In this document: piece by piece, positions 1 to 11,897 of the stretch
Numbering within the stretch: the stretch's first letter is position 1
Layout: every line of letters starts with the position of its first letter
Assembly (NCBI RefSeq): GCF_000715075.1
Contig: NC_134081.1
Location: 66,327,153 to 66,391,152, forward strand
Direction: 5' to 3'
DNA: 64,000 nucleotides
Source of the DNA: Nicotiana tabacum
Lineage: Eukaryota > Streptophyta > Magnoliopsida > Solanales > Solanaceae
The notes under the pieces: model-generated
What the model was told of the DNA's origin: nothing
Database searches by the model: none
What the model saw: the letters and a program-made list of their open reading frames with translations, nothing else
Made by a program: the position numbers and the translations under genes

Positions 1-1311
1 CAGGATCTACGTAAAAATATACAGAAGTGTAGTATGAGGACAAATCCAAAGTACTCGATAAGTATCAAGTCTAGTCTCGAAGAAGTAGTGATAACGGGCC
101 GACGCTGACACTTACTAATAGTATAAATATTCAAGTGAGAACATAAATAATCAGGAAAATAAAGCATTATGACACCAAATAAGCTTAAAGGTAAAGGCAC
201 GGTAAATTTGAAATTTAGACATGCTTTTTAAATAAAAGAGATATAATACAGTGTTAAGTAGCTCAATTGCTTTAAGTCATGATTGAGTCAATCAACGCTC
301 AGATGTAATAGCTACTACATGATTCTAGGATGCAAATGCATGCTTATGATCACTCTCAATACCTCATAACACAAATTCGCATGCCCAACATTGTCTAAGT
401 ATCCAAACTAAGAACCAATCTGTGTATCTATGCTCACAGGACTCAAAGTAACATGGGTAATCACCTAACTTCGGAGGAAAAGAGCCATATCCAAGCACTG
501 TTGCAACGTACAATCCAATCAAATCATAATCAATAATCCATAATCCATATCCATATCAACTTATAATGTCCTTAGTGGCAAAATCCTCAACTTTCCTCAT
601 TAACCAACTTTCGAACTTATGTATATGCATATGATATAATAAATACGCATCAAGAGATAAAAATAAATGCAGATGAGTAATAACATGAATAAGAGATGGT
701 TATGTCCATGTAATTCAACTTTTCATAAAAGTTCATTATGTTCATTTAATATTCTTAAGTCTGATCATGTTATCAAATACGAGTAATAAGAGCCAATAAT
801 CACTAAATCATTAGTCAAGTAAGGAATTTTACGAATAAGGTTAAAATAGATTCATGTTCAAATCAAAAATTCATAATTATAGCATGGTCTCTAATCATGA
901 TTTAAGAATTCATCATTTAGTCTAAGCATCATAGAAAACATAGATAAACAATTTACATAGTCCAGGCATATTATAGGTCTAACACTATCCGACTATGGTC
1001 AAAACCTAGCTATGCCTATACGCTCATCAACTCGCATATATATGGAGCCATAATCAAGTAATAAGTAGCAAATAGATCACCTATGGGCAGATTTCTCTCT
1101 TACAAGGAGAGACAACATACTTATCTCCACCCGTAAACACTTTTAACCTTCCAAAATAGCTTTTCCCTTCAAATCTACCTCTAAACAACTCAAATATAGT
1201 CAAATATAACTCCATAACATCAACCAGAGCTTTAGGAATCTATTACAAACCATAAAGCTTCAATATTTAATCCCCTAAACGTCAATAAATTCAACCCATG
1301 CTCACATGGTC
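1..1311 (-). repeat. LTR fragment of a Ty3/gypsy chromovirus, reverse orientation, cut by the window edge
   Basis: No coding potential is visible. The first 110 bases carry the same text as other reverse-oriented LTRs in this window: a 'gtgtagtatgag' block, 'gtactcgataagta', then a 'gaagtagtga' block, matching the equivalent part near 51500. The remainder is AT-rich LTR-like DNA. It stops at 1311, where a forward LTR begins with TATAACGACC, so this piece is probably the target into which the next element inserted. Assignment to the chromovirus (Tekay/Del-like) class rests on these shared blocks only. Confidence 0.55.
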
Positions 1312-2045
1312 TATAACGACCCTACTGATTATTTTGAGCTTTGAGTAGCTTCGGATTATGCATGATGAATAGCGTGTATAGTTGTTTTTGATGTTCGAGA
1401 ATTTCGAGATTGATTTCGAAGAATGATACTTTATTTTGGAAGCTTTAAGTTGGAAGAGTTGACCAAAGTTTGACTTTTGAGTAAACGACCTCGGAATTGG
1501 GATTTCATGGTTTTAATAGGTTTGTATGGTAATTTTGGAGTTAGGCTTATGTTCGGATTTGGTTTTGCATGGTCTTAGAATATTTTGACCCTTTTTGCCG
1601 AAAGTTGGCAATTTAAAGAGTTGGAAAGTTTTTAAGTTTAACCGATAGTTGACTTTCATGATATCGGATTTAGATTATTGTTACGGAACTCGAAATAGGT
1701 TTGTTTTTTGAATGGAACTCTTATGAAAAGTTTGGTTGAGATCTAAAGTTTCTAAGTGTGAATTGTATGCTTGGTTGGATGTTTAGAAGTTCTTGAACTT
1801 AAGAGAAGTTCAACTTGTGGTTTGATCTTTGATTCATAGATGTGATGATCTCCTATGTGTTTGGAGGATTTGTATAGGTCTGGGTAGTGTTTATGGACTT
1901 GTTTGAATGTTTGGATGGGGTATTTTTGGGAGTGGCCTTTGGAAAAAGGCCAACAAACCAGCAGTTGCAGCAAAATGCCTTGTGTGGTACCACATGTGAC
2001 ACTAGGTGTCAAGCCAAGATTTCAGTAGTTTTTTTTTGCATTTCC

Positions 2046-2053
2046 TATAAATA
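2046..2053 (+). promoter_or_regulatory. LTR TATA box
   Basis: TATAAATA lies about 735 bases into the forward LTR and is followed by a leader containing the 'gaggtaagt' block that also occurs in the forward LTR at 47810. Its position fits the U3/R boundary of a chromovirus LTR. The call is by motif and position only. Confidence 0.5.
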
Positions 2054-2915
2054 ACCCCATGTCAGATTTTAGTTCATTTTCTTCATTTGTGGAGTTTGGA
2101 GGCTCGGTTTTGAGGGGTTCTGACCTAGATTAACAAGCTTGAGGTAAGTGATTCCAACTTGTTGTGAGCTAAATACATGAATTATATACTGAATTTAACT
2201 GGAAATTGTTGAATATTTTGAGATTTTGGTTTGAAACTTAAAATTTGGTAAAAATATAACTTGATCATAAAATTGGATATGGATTAGAGAATAATTTATA
2301 GACTTGAGTTTGTGGTTCTATGGGTAATATTTATTTTCAATAATTTTTAGAACTAGGGCGCGCGGCATTAAGAACTATTTCTAACTAATAAATTGAGGGT
2401 TCTTGAGTATATTTTGATTGCTTTGCACGTTCTTTGGATAGTTTTGGATCGTTCAACATTGATTTGAATTGTTACGGTGATGTTGGAGCCAATTATTGAA
2501 TTTTGGAGCAAGGTAAGTCTCTTGCCTGACCTTGTAAGAGGGAGCTTATCCCCGTAGGTATTCTATCTGCTATTTGCTATGTGTTATGGGAGCTACGTAT
2601 GTACAAGATGACGAACGTAGTTTTTGACACGCCGTGGTAGACTTATACTTATATCATGTTTTAGATGTACTATTTGAGTTAATCTTGCATGTTTAAATGC
2701 TTTAAATCATGATTTAGCCTGAGACTAGACTTACCTCATTTACCGAGCTTTGCTATTCTAAAAGAATTGGAGTAATATTTGATATGCCAAGGAATTATAC
2801 CTTCACTTATGGATTTACTCCCCCGTTGTACTCATTTATTCGGAAGTTTCATGATTATTTAACTCATTTGTATACCCGAGAATTGGGCTAGTGACCCATT
2901 GAAAGTTTCACTATT

Positions 2916-3170
2916 CTTATGGGATCAGGTTCTTCGCCTCAACAATACTCTTGTGAAAATACCTCAGTGGTATTCTTATGGGATCGGGTTGACCGCCTCA
3001 ACACTACTCTGATGGGATCGGTCCGTTCGCCTCACCAGGATGATATGGAATATCTTATCCCCTCAGCACTACTCTTATGGGATTGAGTCATTCACCTCAG
3101 TAGGATTATGTGGAATATACTCTTACAAGATCGAGTCGTTCTCCTCGGCAGAATTATGTGGAATACTTTC
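2916..3170 (+). repeat. Degenerate minisatellite inside the LTR
   Basis: About five units of 35-60 bases share the words 'tcttatgggatcggg' and 'cgcctcaacactactc', with starts near 2917, 2972, 3008, 3071 and 3120. Later units gain a 'ggattatgtggaatatac' block. Related 'ggatcgggccg...gcctcggcat' units occur in the other forward LTR near 48560-48680, so this is an internal LTR repeat and not an independent element. Confidence 0.65.
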
Positions 3171-3247
3171 TTTAGGGAGTAAGTGCGTACATGAGCACCG
3201 TGACTCGGATTTGACATTTGCACCAGACATTGGTCATATATACTCCA

Positions 3248-5099
3248 CTAGTCTATTTGCCCGCACTTCGCGCGGTTGGAAAAGAAAATAAAATGAAATT
3301 GTATACTATGTTATTACTTTTATAAAAGAATATTAATCCTTACTAATCAAAATATTATAGCTTTTATAAAAGAGAATTTATGAGAAATATTTAAGGTTAA
3401 ATATGAAATGATCAATTTAAGAAATTAATAAATTTAAACTTGAATAAAATAATGGAATATTAAAAATAAATTTAATAAAAAAAGAGAAAAAATGGCAATG
3501 TTAAAACTGTTTCCTTTGCTTTTTAAGGCCGTTTTCGTAGTAGGTTGTTTCTAAGTAGAGACTCGTTGACATTTATATTTCATAAAAGTCACATTTTTTT
3601 ATTTCTCTGAATTAAAATTGGAAAAGAAAAGGAAACAATATTAGAAAAAAGATCAATTAAGTGTAACATGTCATTGATACATTAATATGTGATTAAATCC
3701 ACTGATTTCTGATCGTTGGAAACTTTCGTATCAATACAACATCTATTGTAGACTACACCAAAAAACTGTCAAAACCAATTTGATCTTAATTCCAAATTAA
3801 CAACATTAAGCATTGCTATAAGAGTGAGAAAAGCAAAAATAAGTCACGTTCTAACCATTACACCATTACACAGTATTTTTCCCTCTCTCGTTCCTTTTCT
3901 GATTTTCTTCACTCTTTTGATTTCTTTTGCATTACACCAATGCAAAACCACCAACCTACTTTAACCGAGAATTCCAATTCATGTGCCAAATATGTAAAGG
4001 GAAGTCAAAGCTTAGAGGTGTCCACGGCTTCAATCTTATAGAACAATGCATAATCGTAGATGATTACTGTAATCTAATTAGTCACATCACTTCCTTTTTC
4101 TGGGTCAAATTTCCTTCTTTTCTACATAATTTTTGTACTGAAAAATCAATTAGTATAAGATATCTAATTTAGATTACTGCATATTTCCTTACTTTACAAA
4201 GAAATAAATTCTTCAAGAACACTCTTAACCCAAAATAAGTAATCAAAAAAGAAAGATGATAAAGCATTTAAAAGGAAAAAATCACCTAATTATTAAAGAG
4301 ATAGTCATACATTATTAACTACTAAACCCAAAGAGAAAAAAAATGAAGGGAAGAAAGCAACCAAAGGAGATAAAAACTTATTACGTAATAGTTTTTTTGA
4401 AGTCTGCTTTTAAAGATTACAATTGCTAGAAAAGTTTGATAATATCATTAAGTAAAATTAAGGTGGTGAAAATATATAGTAAAGAGTGTTATTAATAGAA
4501 TCAGGGAGAATCATGGCTGTCTACGTTTTGTCACTGACTTTCAAAATTTAATAAACAATAACATTCAACAATATCTCAAATCTCTTTGTTGCCAATGCAA
4601 TATGCTGAGCAATTGAAAGTTCATTTCTATATGAATCTGGAATTATGTATAAAGTTATGGAAATATAGAGAAATAAGAAATTATTACAAGGAAAAATAGT
4701 AAAGCAAATAAAAATAGAGAAAATAGAAAGTGTACATAGATAGAGAGAAAGAAATGGCTATACCTTAGTTTCGCAGGGAAAGAGTAGACAGAAAATGTTC
4801 TTATAACTTATGTGAATTGTACAAATACAGAGATAGGGATGATGTATGGTGAGGAGAAACTGGCATAGGAGGAATTGATATTTAAAGAAAGGCCATCGGG
4901 TTTTTTTGGGGAATAAACGGTTGCTTAATTTATAGTAATAACTTTTCCACCTTTTTGTCAATGGATGTTATTGAAGGGACGTGTCTTTTGGACTTAATAA
5001 TGTAAAAATTGGAGGAAAAAGATAAATAACTTTCTTGGCATATAAGAGGTGCCAAGTCACCTTATCTAACCCCTCAATTATAGATATATAGAAGATAGA
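3248..5099 (-). mobile_element. Non-autonomous Helitron
   Basis: Read on the reverse strand, the element starts with TC (5099-5098), ends with CTAG (3251-3248), and has a short GC hairpin (CCGCGCGAAGTGCGG on that strand, one mismatch) about ten bases before the CTAG end. The flanking bases are A at 3247 and T at 5100, which is the A^T insertion site without duplication expected of Helitrons. It interrupts LTR sequence on both sides. The 1852-bp interior is AT-rich and has no Rep or helicase coding sequence, so it would have depended on an autonomous relative. A similar 5' end occurs at 61357. Confidence 0.8.
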
Positions 5100-5823
5100 T
5101 TCGAGACAATAATTGGCACTTGATGGTTTTTCATTTGGTTATTTTATTGAAAAACATGTTGTGCATATTTATTTGCTTTGTTGCTACTTTCCATGCATCA
5201 TACCTATCTAATTTCTTATACATATCGGATTATTGGACCACCAGAAAGTGTCGATATCGACCCCTCGCTACTACTTCTTTGAGGTTATGCTAGATACTTA
5301 CTAGGTACCCGTTGATTTACGTACTCATACTAAACTTATGCATAAATTGTGTAGGTACTGAGACAGGTCCATCTGGTGGTCATGCAAGCACGTAGGCGTA
5401 ACTGCTGAGGAGACTTTAGGTGTGATCTGCTTTCTATGCTACGATCTGCAGCACACGGAGTCCCCTTCCTATTTATTTTCTGTATTCTGTCTACGTTTTA
5501 TCCCATACAGTTGTTGTATTAGTGTTGTATATCCTATTAGATGTTCATGCACTTGTGACACTGAATTTTTTGGGATTGTAGATTGTTTGTTCGTAGTTGT
5601 ATCACTGTTATGACCTTCAGCTTTTTGTTCTTATCATGTTTGAATCCTGATGAAAATGTTAGTATTTTATCTTGATTTTGGAACGATTTCCAGTTATTTA
5701 TCTCGTCAACTATTTTATAACATATTATGAATAATCTATCATTGTGTTGGGATATTGTTGGCTTGCCTGACAATGACATTTGGCTCCATCACGTCATATG
5801 GTGGGATTTGGGTCATGACAGCT

Positions 5824-5835
5824 TGGTATCAGAGC
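5824..5835 (+). other. Primer-binding site, tRNA-iMet type
   Basis: TGGTATCAGAGC, the complement of the 3' end of initiator tRNA-Met, sits three bases after the LTR end (GGGTCATGACA). This fixes the orientation and the LTR boundary of the forward element. Confidence 0.9.
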
Positions 5836-6207
5836 TCTAGGTTCTAAGGATCTCACAGGTCACGAGCAGACCTAGTAGAGTCTTGTGGAATGATACAGAG
5901 ATGTAAATATCTATTTGTGAGAGGCTATAGGGCTTTGGGAACTTTACCTTTCTACATTCCTTATCGTGTGACAATATTTCAGCTTGAAGCCAATATCGTT
6001 AATTCCTTCGTATTGATTTGTATGAGATGTTGAGTATTCGATAGCAGCTGGGAACCGATGAATTGTGATGATGGTACAAATATGATGTGGTATGATTCAC
6101 CCTGTGTTATGAGGACAAGCTACTATTGTCACCTTGAGGAGGGGTGTTCGTTCTTTTCAGTCCCAATGTTGGTGTTTCCCATGAATTTAGTTCTATAAAT
6201 AGTGTGT

Positions 6208-7070
6208 TATGATGCTTCACGCTCTGGTTTGGGCGCGGTGTTGGTGCAGAATGATAGGTTGATCTATTACCTGTTGCTGCAGTTGAAGCCCCATGAGAAG
6301 AGTTATCTGGTTCGTGATTTCGATTTGGCGACTATCGTGCATGTACTTCAGACTTGAAAGCATTATTCGTCAGATGTGTCATGAGAAGTTTATACTGATC
6401 ATCGAAGTCTTCAGCATTTACTCATGCATGAGGATTTGAATTTGGGGCAGCTGAGAGTATTAGTAGTTCGGCATTTATTCTAGCAGAGGAGAGGCATTTG
6501 TGCTATGGATGTTCATGCTCTGGCCAAAAGATTTGAGATATTGGGTATTTCCAAGCTTAGTAAAGTTCTTGCTTGTATTGTTGAGCAGTCATCCTTGTTT
6601 GAGTGCATTAAGGCTCATCAGTATGATAGTCTCCATTTTCTTTCCATAGGGACACGATGTTGTAAGGTGGGTCTAAGGAGGTAGTCCTTAGTGATGACGG
6701 TTGCAACTTTAGGATCAGATTTGTGTTCCTAATGTTGATGATTTGAGGGAGTCCATCCTTGAGGAGGCTCATAGTTTGTGGTATTCTAGAGATGTATCAT
6801 GATTTGAAGCAGCATTATGGGTGGTGGAAGATGAACAAGGACATTATTAGTAGTGTCTTGTAGTGTTTGATTATCATCATGTCAATAATGAGCATCAGAG
6901 ACTGAGTGGTTTAATTCAAATGGTTATACCTAAGTGGATGTTGGAGCGTATCATTATAAGTTTTGTGGTAGAGTTTTCACGGACCTTAAGGAAGTTTGAT
7001 GCTATTTGGGTCATTGTGGACAAATGATTAAGTCCGTGCATTTCATTCTAAATATGACTTCTTACATTTG
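6208..7070 (+). pseudogene. pol remnant: RNase H and integrase pieces of a Tekay/Del-like element
   Basis: Translation from 6208 gives YDASRSGLGAVLVQND, then LKPHEKSY and, after two stops, VYTDHRSLQHLL, the RNase H signature of chromoviruses. Around 6715-6870 a damaged integrase N-terminal zinc-finger region follows (RICVPNVDDLRE, ILEEAHS, then broken remnants of the Trp-rich stretch before the Cys pair). Around 6930-7060 comes the start of the integrase core, including KFDAIWVIVD. Stops and frameshifts are frequent. Gag, protease and RT, which should lie between the primer site at 5824 and this point, are missing: only about 370 bases separate them, so a large internal deletion occurred. This is not a functional gene. 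Confidence 0.75.
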
Positions 7071-10000
7071 ATAGTTCGAATGTGACAGGAGGGTTTTGCT
7101 TTAGCTACTAAGGGAATATGAATGCTTGATTATTATCTTGGTATGCAATATAGTCTTGATTTTATTATGTGTTATGGGACTCTTAGTTTTTCATTGGTGG
7201 AATGAAATGGATTCGTGCAGCCCGTGGAAGAGTGTAGACTCGGGAAAATTAATTGATTGCATAGTGGTTGTATCTATGGCAATGTAATAGAAATATATCG
7301 ATACGAGGCTAAACATGTGGGTTATCGCATGTGGGAGGGTTGGAGGTTGTATAATTCTTTGTGAGTTTCTTATGAAGAGTTTTATCTTCTATCCATTGAG
7401 ATGTATCCAATGGGATATGAGGATGTAAGTATAGATCGCTTGACGAAGATGGCACGAGGTTCAATGTACAATTGTGTTGATAATTTAGGATGTCTTTTAG
7501 TTAGTGCCATATGAACTTATGATACATTCAGCTGAGTAATAGTGTGAGATCATGGTAATTAAGGAGTAGAGGTCATTGTAGGATCTTGGGTTTTGTGATC
7601 GTGTCTTTTGGCCAAGTGGGGGAGCCTACCATCCACGATCCGGTCGCATGATCATGTGTTATATATTAGTTTCTAGACTAAGGAACACTTTTGGATTAGT
7701 TATGACATTAGGAGGATGACTTCAAGGATTATTCGAGCAAGGAATTTACTAGATGCATGTTATATTTCACCTTGTCAATATATGGAGGTTGTGGAATGAC
7801 TCAGGGTTTAAAGACTTTTGTAGATGTGGTGTGTAATAGGAAAGTATTCGCTCAGTTGTTTCTTTTTGGAGTATTCATGTGTTGATGAAGCACTTTTCGT
7901 TTGACATATTTGGCTATGCATTCGGGACTAAGTCAGAGTGGGTGACTCTCGAAAATAATTTAAGTGGGTTCAAGATCCAAGATGTGGTACTTAAGAATTT
8001 TTGGATTAGTGTGGGGCTAATGATTTGAGATTTGTGTCGGATTGTGAAAGAGACTTGGAAGATTTGTATATCATTATTAGTTTTGCGATGCATTGTTGGA
8101 GAGATGGAAGGAACAACTTCACATTCATAGAAGTCTCTTCAGAGCAGGTATTTTGGTTTGAGTACTATTGGGTGCATGAGAGGGAATAAGGTGGCTTATG
8201 GGATTTAGGACGACATGGTTTTATGTTGTGGTCACTTCAATTGAATTTTGATTGAGTGCCATAGTGTAGTGGGAAAGAGAAGTTTTATCATGAAGGAAAG
8301 TCAAGAGGAATTTGAAGAAGTTGGGTCAATTTAGTTGCATCTTGGATCAGCATTGTAATAGATTAATCAGTCCCTTTGACATGATAAAGTTATACATGTG
8401 TTTTTATGGAAATACTTTTGGATTTGGTAGTCTGCACGACTTGGTTGATTTAGAGGGATTCAGTTCTAATGGTCTAATTATGTGAAAATGGGCCCCAAAG
8501 AGGTTGTAATGGCTTTGACCACGACTTGAGATTGGTGTCTTCTACGGGTATGAAACGTTTCTTACGTGTTGAGAGTTTCTCCTGACTTGAGTTAAGTGGA
8601 AGGCTTCTAGTTGATGGAGTGTTCATCCTATTTGTGATTCAAAATTGATAACGTGATTCTGGTATTTTCATATTATATTATAATAGATGCAGTGAGTCGG
8701 GAGGCATCGAGATTGAATGAATAATGTTGTGATTCAGTTTCGGAAGGAAGGTCATGAGTTCTAGACAGTGTGGGAGATTTTAGATTTTTATGAGGATGCT
8801 AGCATTGCCTTGAATCACCCTAGGAGAGGGTGTATTGCAGAAGACGCATTGTGTATTGATTTGCATATGTTTGACTAATACTATAGAAATCACGTGGAAG
8901 GTAACCGTTGATGTTCAGATTTTTCTACTTGATACGGAAAGTCTATTGGAGTGTTTCTCATGGGTGACTGTATATGCACGACATATCAGTCATTTAAATG
9001 GGAGAGTTAGTGATCAAGTATAGAGATTCCTATATTCTTGAGGTTTAGAAATGAGATGTTCTCAAATGCAGACTATTCCTTTGGTTGTGGACTATGAAAG
9101 TATGTTATAGGGTCATTGTGGACCTTTGGAATTCTATTTACCTATTTTAGGATGATGTGAATCGGTTTGGGAGCCTATTGGTAGGCCTAATGAGAATGTG
9201 TATTCTACAGTGGATTGGATTTTCTTACTCTGTGCAGCTTTTGCTATGGAGTGTCATCGGGTGGAACTGATCTTATTCATGTTGATCTATATCATGTATC
9301 ACTCACTTATGCTATGATAAGTTCTAAGACTACTTGATTATTTACGCGCATGATGTGGCCCTGTTTAGGCCTTGTGGCGATATGTGAGCTAGATAGATCT
9401 TGAGATGTTGATTTGCTTATTGCACTGTGGTGTGCTTTTCTTTTTTTTCTTTCATAGCGCATTGTGCTATCCGTCTCCCTAAGTTTATGTTTATGCACTT
9501 TGTGTTCTTCCTGTTGACACAATTATATTTGGTGAGTAAGAGGATTATGGCTCAATGGGTATTCCTATGAGGATGTTATGTTGGATCGGGTTGCGCGCTA
9601 CAATGGTATTATGTTGGACCGGGTTGCACACCACAACGGTATGATGTTAGATGAGGTTGCATGCCGAAATGATGCTATGTTGGATACGATTCCTTGTGCT
9701 TACTTTGTGATATTTTCTTCTACTTTGTTAGATGGGTTCATAACGTTATGCTTTTGTTGTTGTATATGTTAAACTAGTTGGATATCTCTCTTATCTGGGT
9801 CTCTTTCCATTGTTGGTCATATTAGAGTTGTTGCTTGTTTGGCCCAATGATCGCATCGTACGAGGTTCTAGATGGCATTTGATGTGGCATGTCAATCGGG
9901 TAGGTTTTGCTGGGTGAGATGAGGTTATTGGACCTGGAGTTAATGTAATCATATTTGGTAAAGGTATGTTTGGAAGAATACTGCCATTAGTTAGCTCACA

Positions 10001-10150
10001 ATATAGCAATGGTTCTTATCAAGCATGAGGACTCCATGACTTGTGTTTTTGATGGGTGCCTATGACTATCCACATGTTTCTTTCATCATTAGTAGTATTG
10101 CGAAGGTTTGACACAAGCTTTTAACTTGGTTTCTTTTCCGAGCACTTCAA
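7071..10150. other. Eroded retroelement DNA without recognisable genes
   Basis: No open frame longer than about 70 codons and no recognisable domain on either strand. The 5' part probably continues the decayed integrase and 3' untranslated region of the forward element. A 33-bp tandem repeat at 9578-9703 has the word 'ggatcgggttgca', known in this window from chromovirus LTRs, so part of this stretch may be a worn LTR. I could not place a 3' boundary. Confidence 0.4.
9578..9703 (+). repeat. 33-bp tandem repeat, about 3.8 units
   Basis: Units start at 9578, 9611, 9644 and 9677 with the pattern 'atgttggatcgggttgc' plus a variable half. The reverse complement of the same word (gtgcagcccgatcc) recurs in the reverse LTR at 52146-52260, tying this patch to chromovirus LTRs. 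Because 33 is divisible by three, the repeat produces a spurious 64-codon open frame with an 11-residue period. Confidence 0.75.
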
Positions 10151-10263
10151 AATCACATAAACGTATAAAATAGAAGTAAATGATATTGAATACATTGTTC
10201 TATCAATCAACATAGCAAACATCTAAGATTAAAGAAGAGATAAGTTCGTAAAATACCAAATTA

Positions 10264-11150
10264 TCAGTTGATGACACTGAGTCTATGCTGGATGTCTGGA
10301 ATAACCGTTGTAGGAACCTTGTACAGAAGGTGCACTGAAAGATGGCTCTCCTTTATGGGTGCCCTGGGGTCCCTATTAATCTGGAGCACTACGGGAAACC
10401 TGAAGTGTGGACTGTACTGGTCCACTGATATGACCTCTACCATGATGTACCTCGCCCCCAAAATAGGAGCAACCAAATCCTCAAAACCCAGGTGGATTCG
10501 TAGCCTGCCTATCCTCTCTCTCCTGACCCCGGATAGGCTCTAACCTCTTAGTAATCTTTATTACCTAATGGAATGGAGTTTCAGTCTACAACTCCTGTTC
10601 CATCAATATCTTAGGTTGTAGGCGAGTCCATCAATAAATCTACGGAATATCTATCTTTATTTGTGGAACCAAGGAAGGTGCATGACGAGATAACTCTGTA
10701 AACCTCATAGCATACTCAGACACAGTCGTACTCCCCAGGCGCAACTACTCAAACTCACTGCACAACTCGTCCCTACGGGTCTGTGGAATAAAATCTCCCA
10801 AGAAAATATCAGAGAACTGGGACCATGTAAGCGGTGCGGCGCCAGCTGGCCTATTTGCCTCATAAGTCTACCACAATCTATATGCCGACCCTATCAGCTG
10901 AAAAGTAGTAAGGTCGACCCCTCTCGACTCCACCAAACCCATAGTACACAGAATGCAGTGACAGTTATCCAAGAAATCTTGTGCATCCTCAGAAGTCCCT
11001 CCACTGAACTGGGGATGATGGAACTTCTGAAACCTCTCCAAACTCCTCTGCCATTAAGCCGACACAACTGGCCCTACCTCGGATTGAACTACAAATAGTT
11101 GATGCACCGGTACGACACTCAGTGCCTGATAAGTATAAGCCGACTACAAT
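10264..11150 (-). pseudogene. gag fragment, Ty3/gypsy chromovirus
   Basis: Reverse-strand translation from about 11150 downward gives QLFVVQSEVGPVVSA, then LERFQKFHHPQFSGG, LTTFQLIGSAYRLW, ANRPAGAAPLTWSQFSDIF and TVSEYAMRFTELSRHAP, the order of the plant retrotransposon gag (capsid) domain. Several in-frame stops interrupt it, including one directly after the AYRLW motif and one just before the LRLGSTTVSEYA motif. The fragment fades into a basic, low-similarity tail near 10264 and no zinc knuckle is visible. It is cut at the upstream side by the Athila-type element that begins near 11165. It was a structural protein forming virus-like particles; here it is only a relic. Confidence 0.75.
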
Positions 11151-11164
11151 CTATAGTTCCCACT

Positions 11165-11887
11165 TTCGAGTTCAACTACAGATTCATAGATAGTACTCTA
11201 TTGTTAGCACACAATAGAATAATTAAGTGCAAGATTGAATAAACAAATTTATATGATAATTCAAGCAAAACAATCAACGGCCAAACTACAATAGTCAATA
11301 ACGACCCATAACCCCAGAATAATGAGATTTTTCCACTCATGTTCATGATAATAATCAAAATATTATTTTTAAACATAAAAGCTATGAATACTAGATGATA
11401 GATGGAAGAATCGATGAATTCCGTACTCCGTTTGTGTTTCTTTGCCTTTTTCTCCTCCAAAATTGACCAACCTCTCAATAATCACGTTTGGGGGGTATTT
11501 ATAGGTTAGGGTCGGAGTCCCCAAGCCCAAATGCAAGTAGAAATCGTTTAATGCATGGGCTAGGAAGGGACCAGGCCTCAAAGCTCGTGAGGCCTAGTGT
11601 GGGGCACACAGTATAGAAGGCATCACCCACTCTATCGCTTAGTTGATCTCGCCTAGGACCAGGCGTCGCCCATTCTGGTACCTGGTCCAATTGTTTTTGC
11701 CTTTTCGTGCCCTTTTTTTGTATCTTTGACATCCATGTGTGCAACCTTCATGCATTTTCATCTTTCAACAATCCTACACATAAAAATGACACAATTAAGC
11801 TCAAACGACGCACATTTAATCATTAAAACATTGAAATGTAAGGTAAGCAATGCACTAAAATTATACATTTATAGCCAAATATTACCA
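11165..11887 (-). repeat. 3' LTR of Athila-type element A (boundaries approximate)
   Basis: The LTR follows a polypurine tract and begins on the reverse strand at about TGGTAATATTTGG (11887). It contains GC-rich words (gcgatagagtgggtgatgcc, aggcgagatc), a TATA box at 11503-11496, and a leader. Its far end cannot be fixed because no second copy is present; gag of an unrelated element appears from about 11150, so the end lies near 11165-11180. Confidence 0.5.
11496..11503 (-). promoter_or_regulatory. LTR TATA box of element A
   Basis: TATAAATA on the reverse strand, preceded by the GC-rich word array of the LTR and followed by a polyC-like start region. Position fits a U3/R boundary. Confidence 0.5.
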
Positions 11888-11897
11888 CCCCATACTT
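11885..11897 (-). other. Polypurine tract of element A
   Basis: AAGTATGGGGTGG on the reverse strand, in the 'gtttaagtatggggtgg' context usual for Athila elements, immediately before the LTR start. It would prime plus-strand synthesis. Confidence 0.6.

Larger units (their letters stand above)
1312..5820 (+). repeat. 5' LTR of a degenerate forward Tekay/Del-like retrotransposon, interrupted by a Helitron
   Basis: The LTR opens with TATAACGACC (the family start is TGTAACGACC) followed by a degraded 'ttttgagc', and closes with GGGTCATGACA at 5820, directly before a tRNA-iMet primer-binding site. It holds a TATA box (2046), a leader, a minisatellite (2916-3170) and the U5-like end from about 5100. 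Its 4.5-kb length is inflated by the 1.85-kb Helitron at 3248-5099; without it the LTR is about 2.66 kb, close to the 2.7-kb LTRs of the Tekay copy at 37022-47674. No matching 3' LTR is recognisable in the window. Confidence 0.75.

Noticed and set aside
3927..4172. Small open frames inside the Helitron
   Set aside because: Short, AT-biased and without recognisable domains; no captured gene fragment could be supported.
9578..9772. 64-codon frame with an 11-residue repeat (MLDRVA..)
   Set aside because: Produced by the 33-bp LTR repeat, not a protein.
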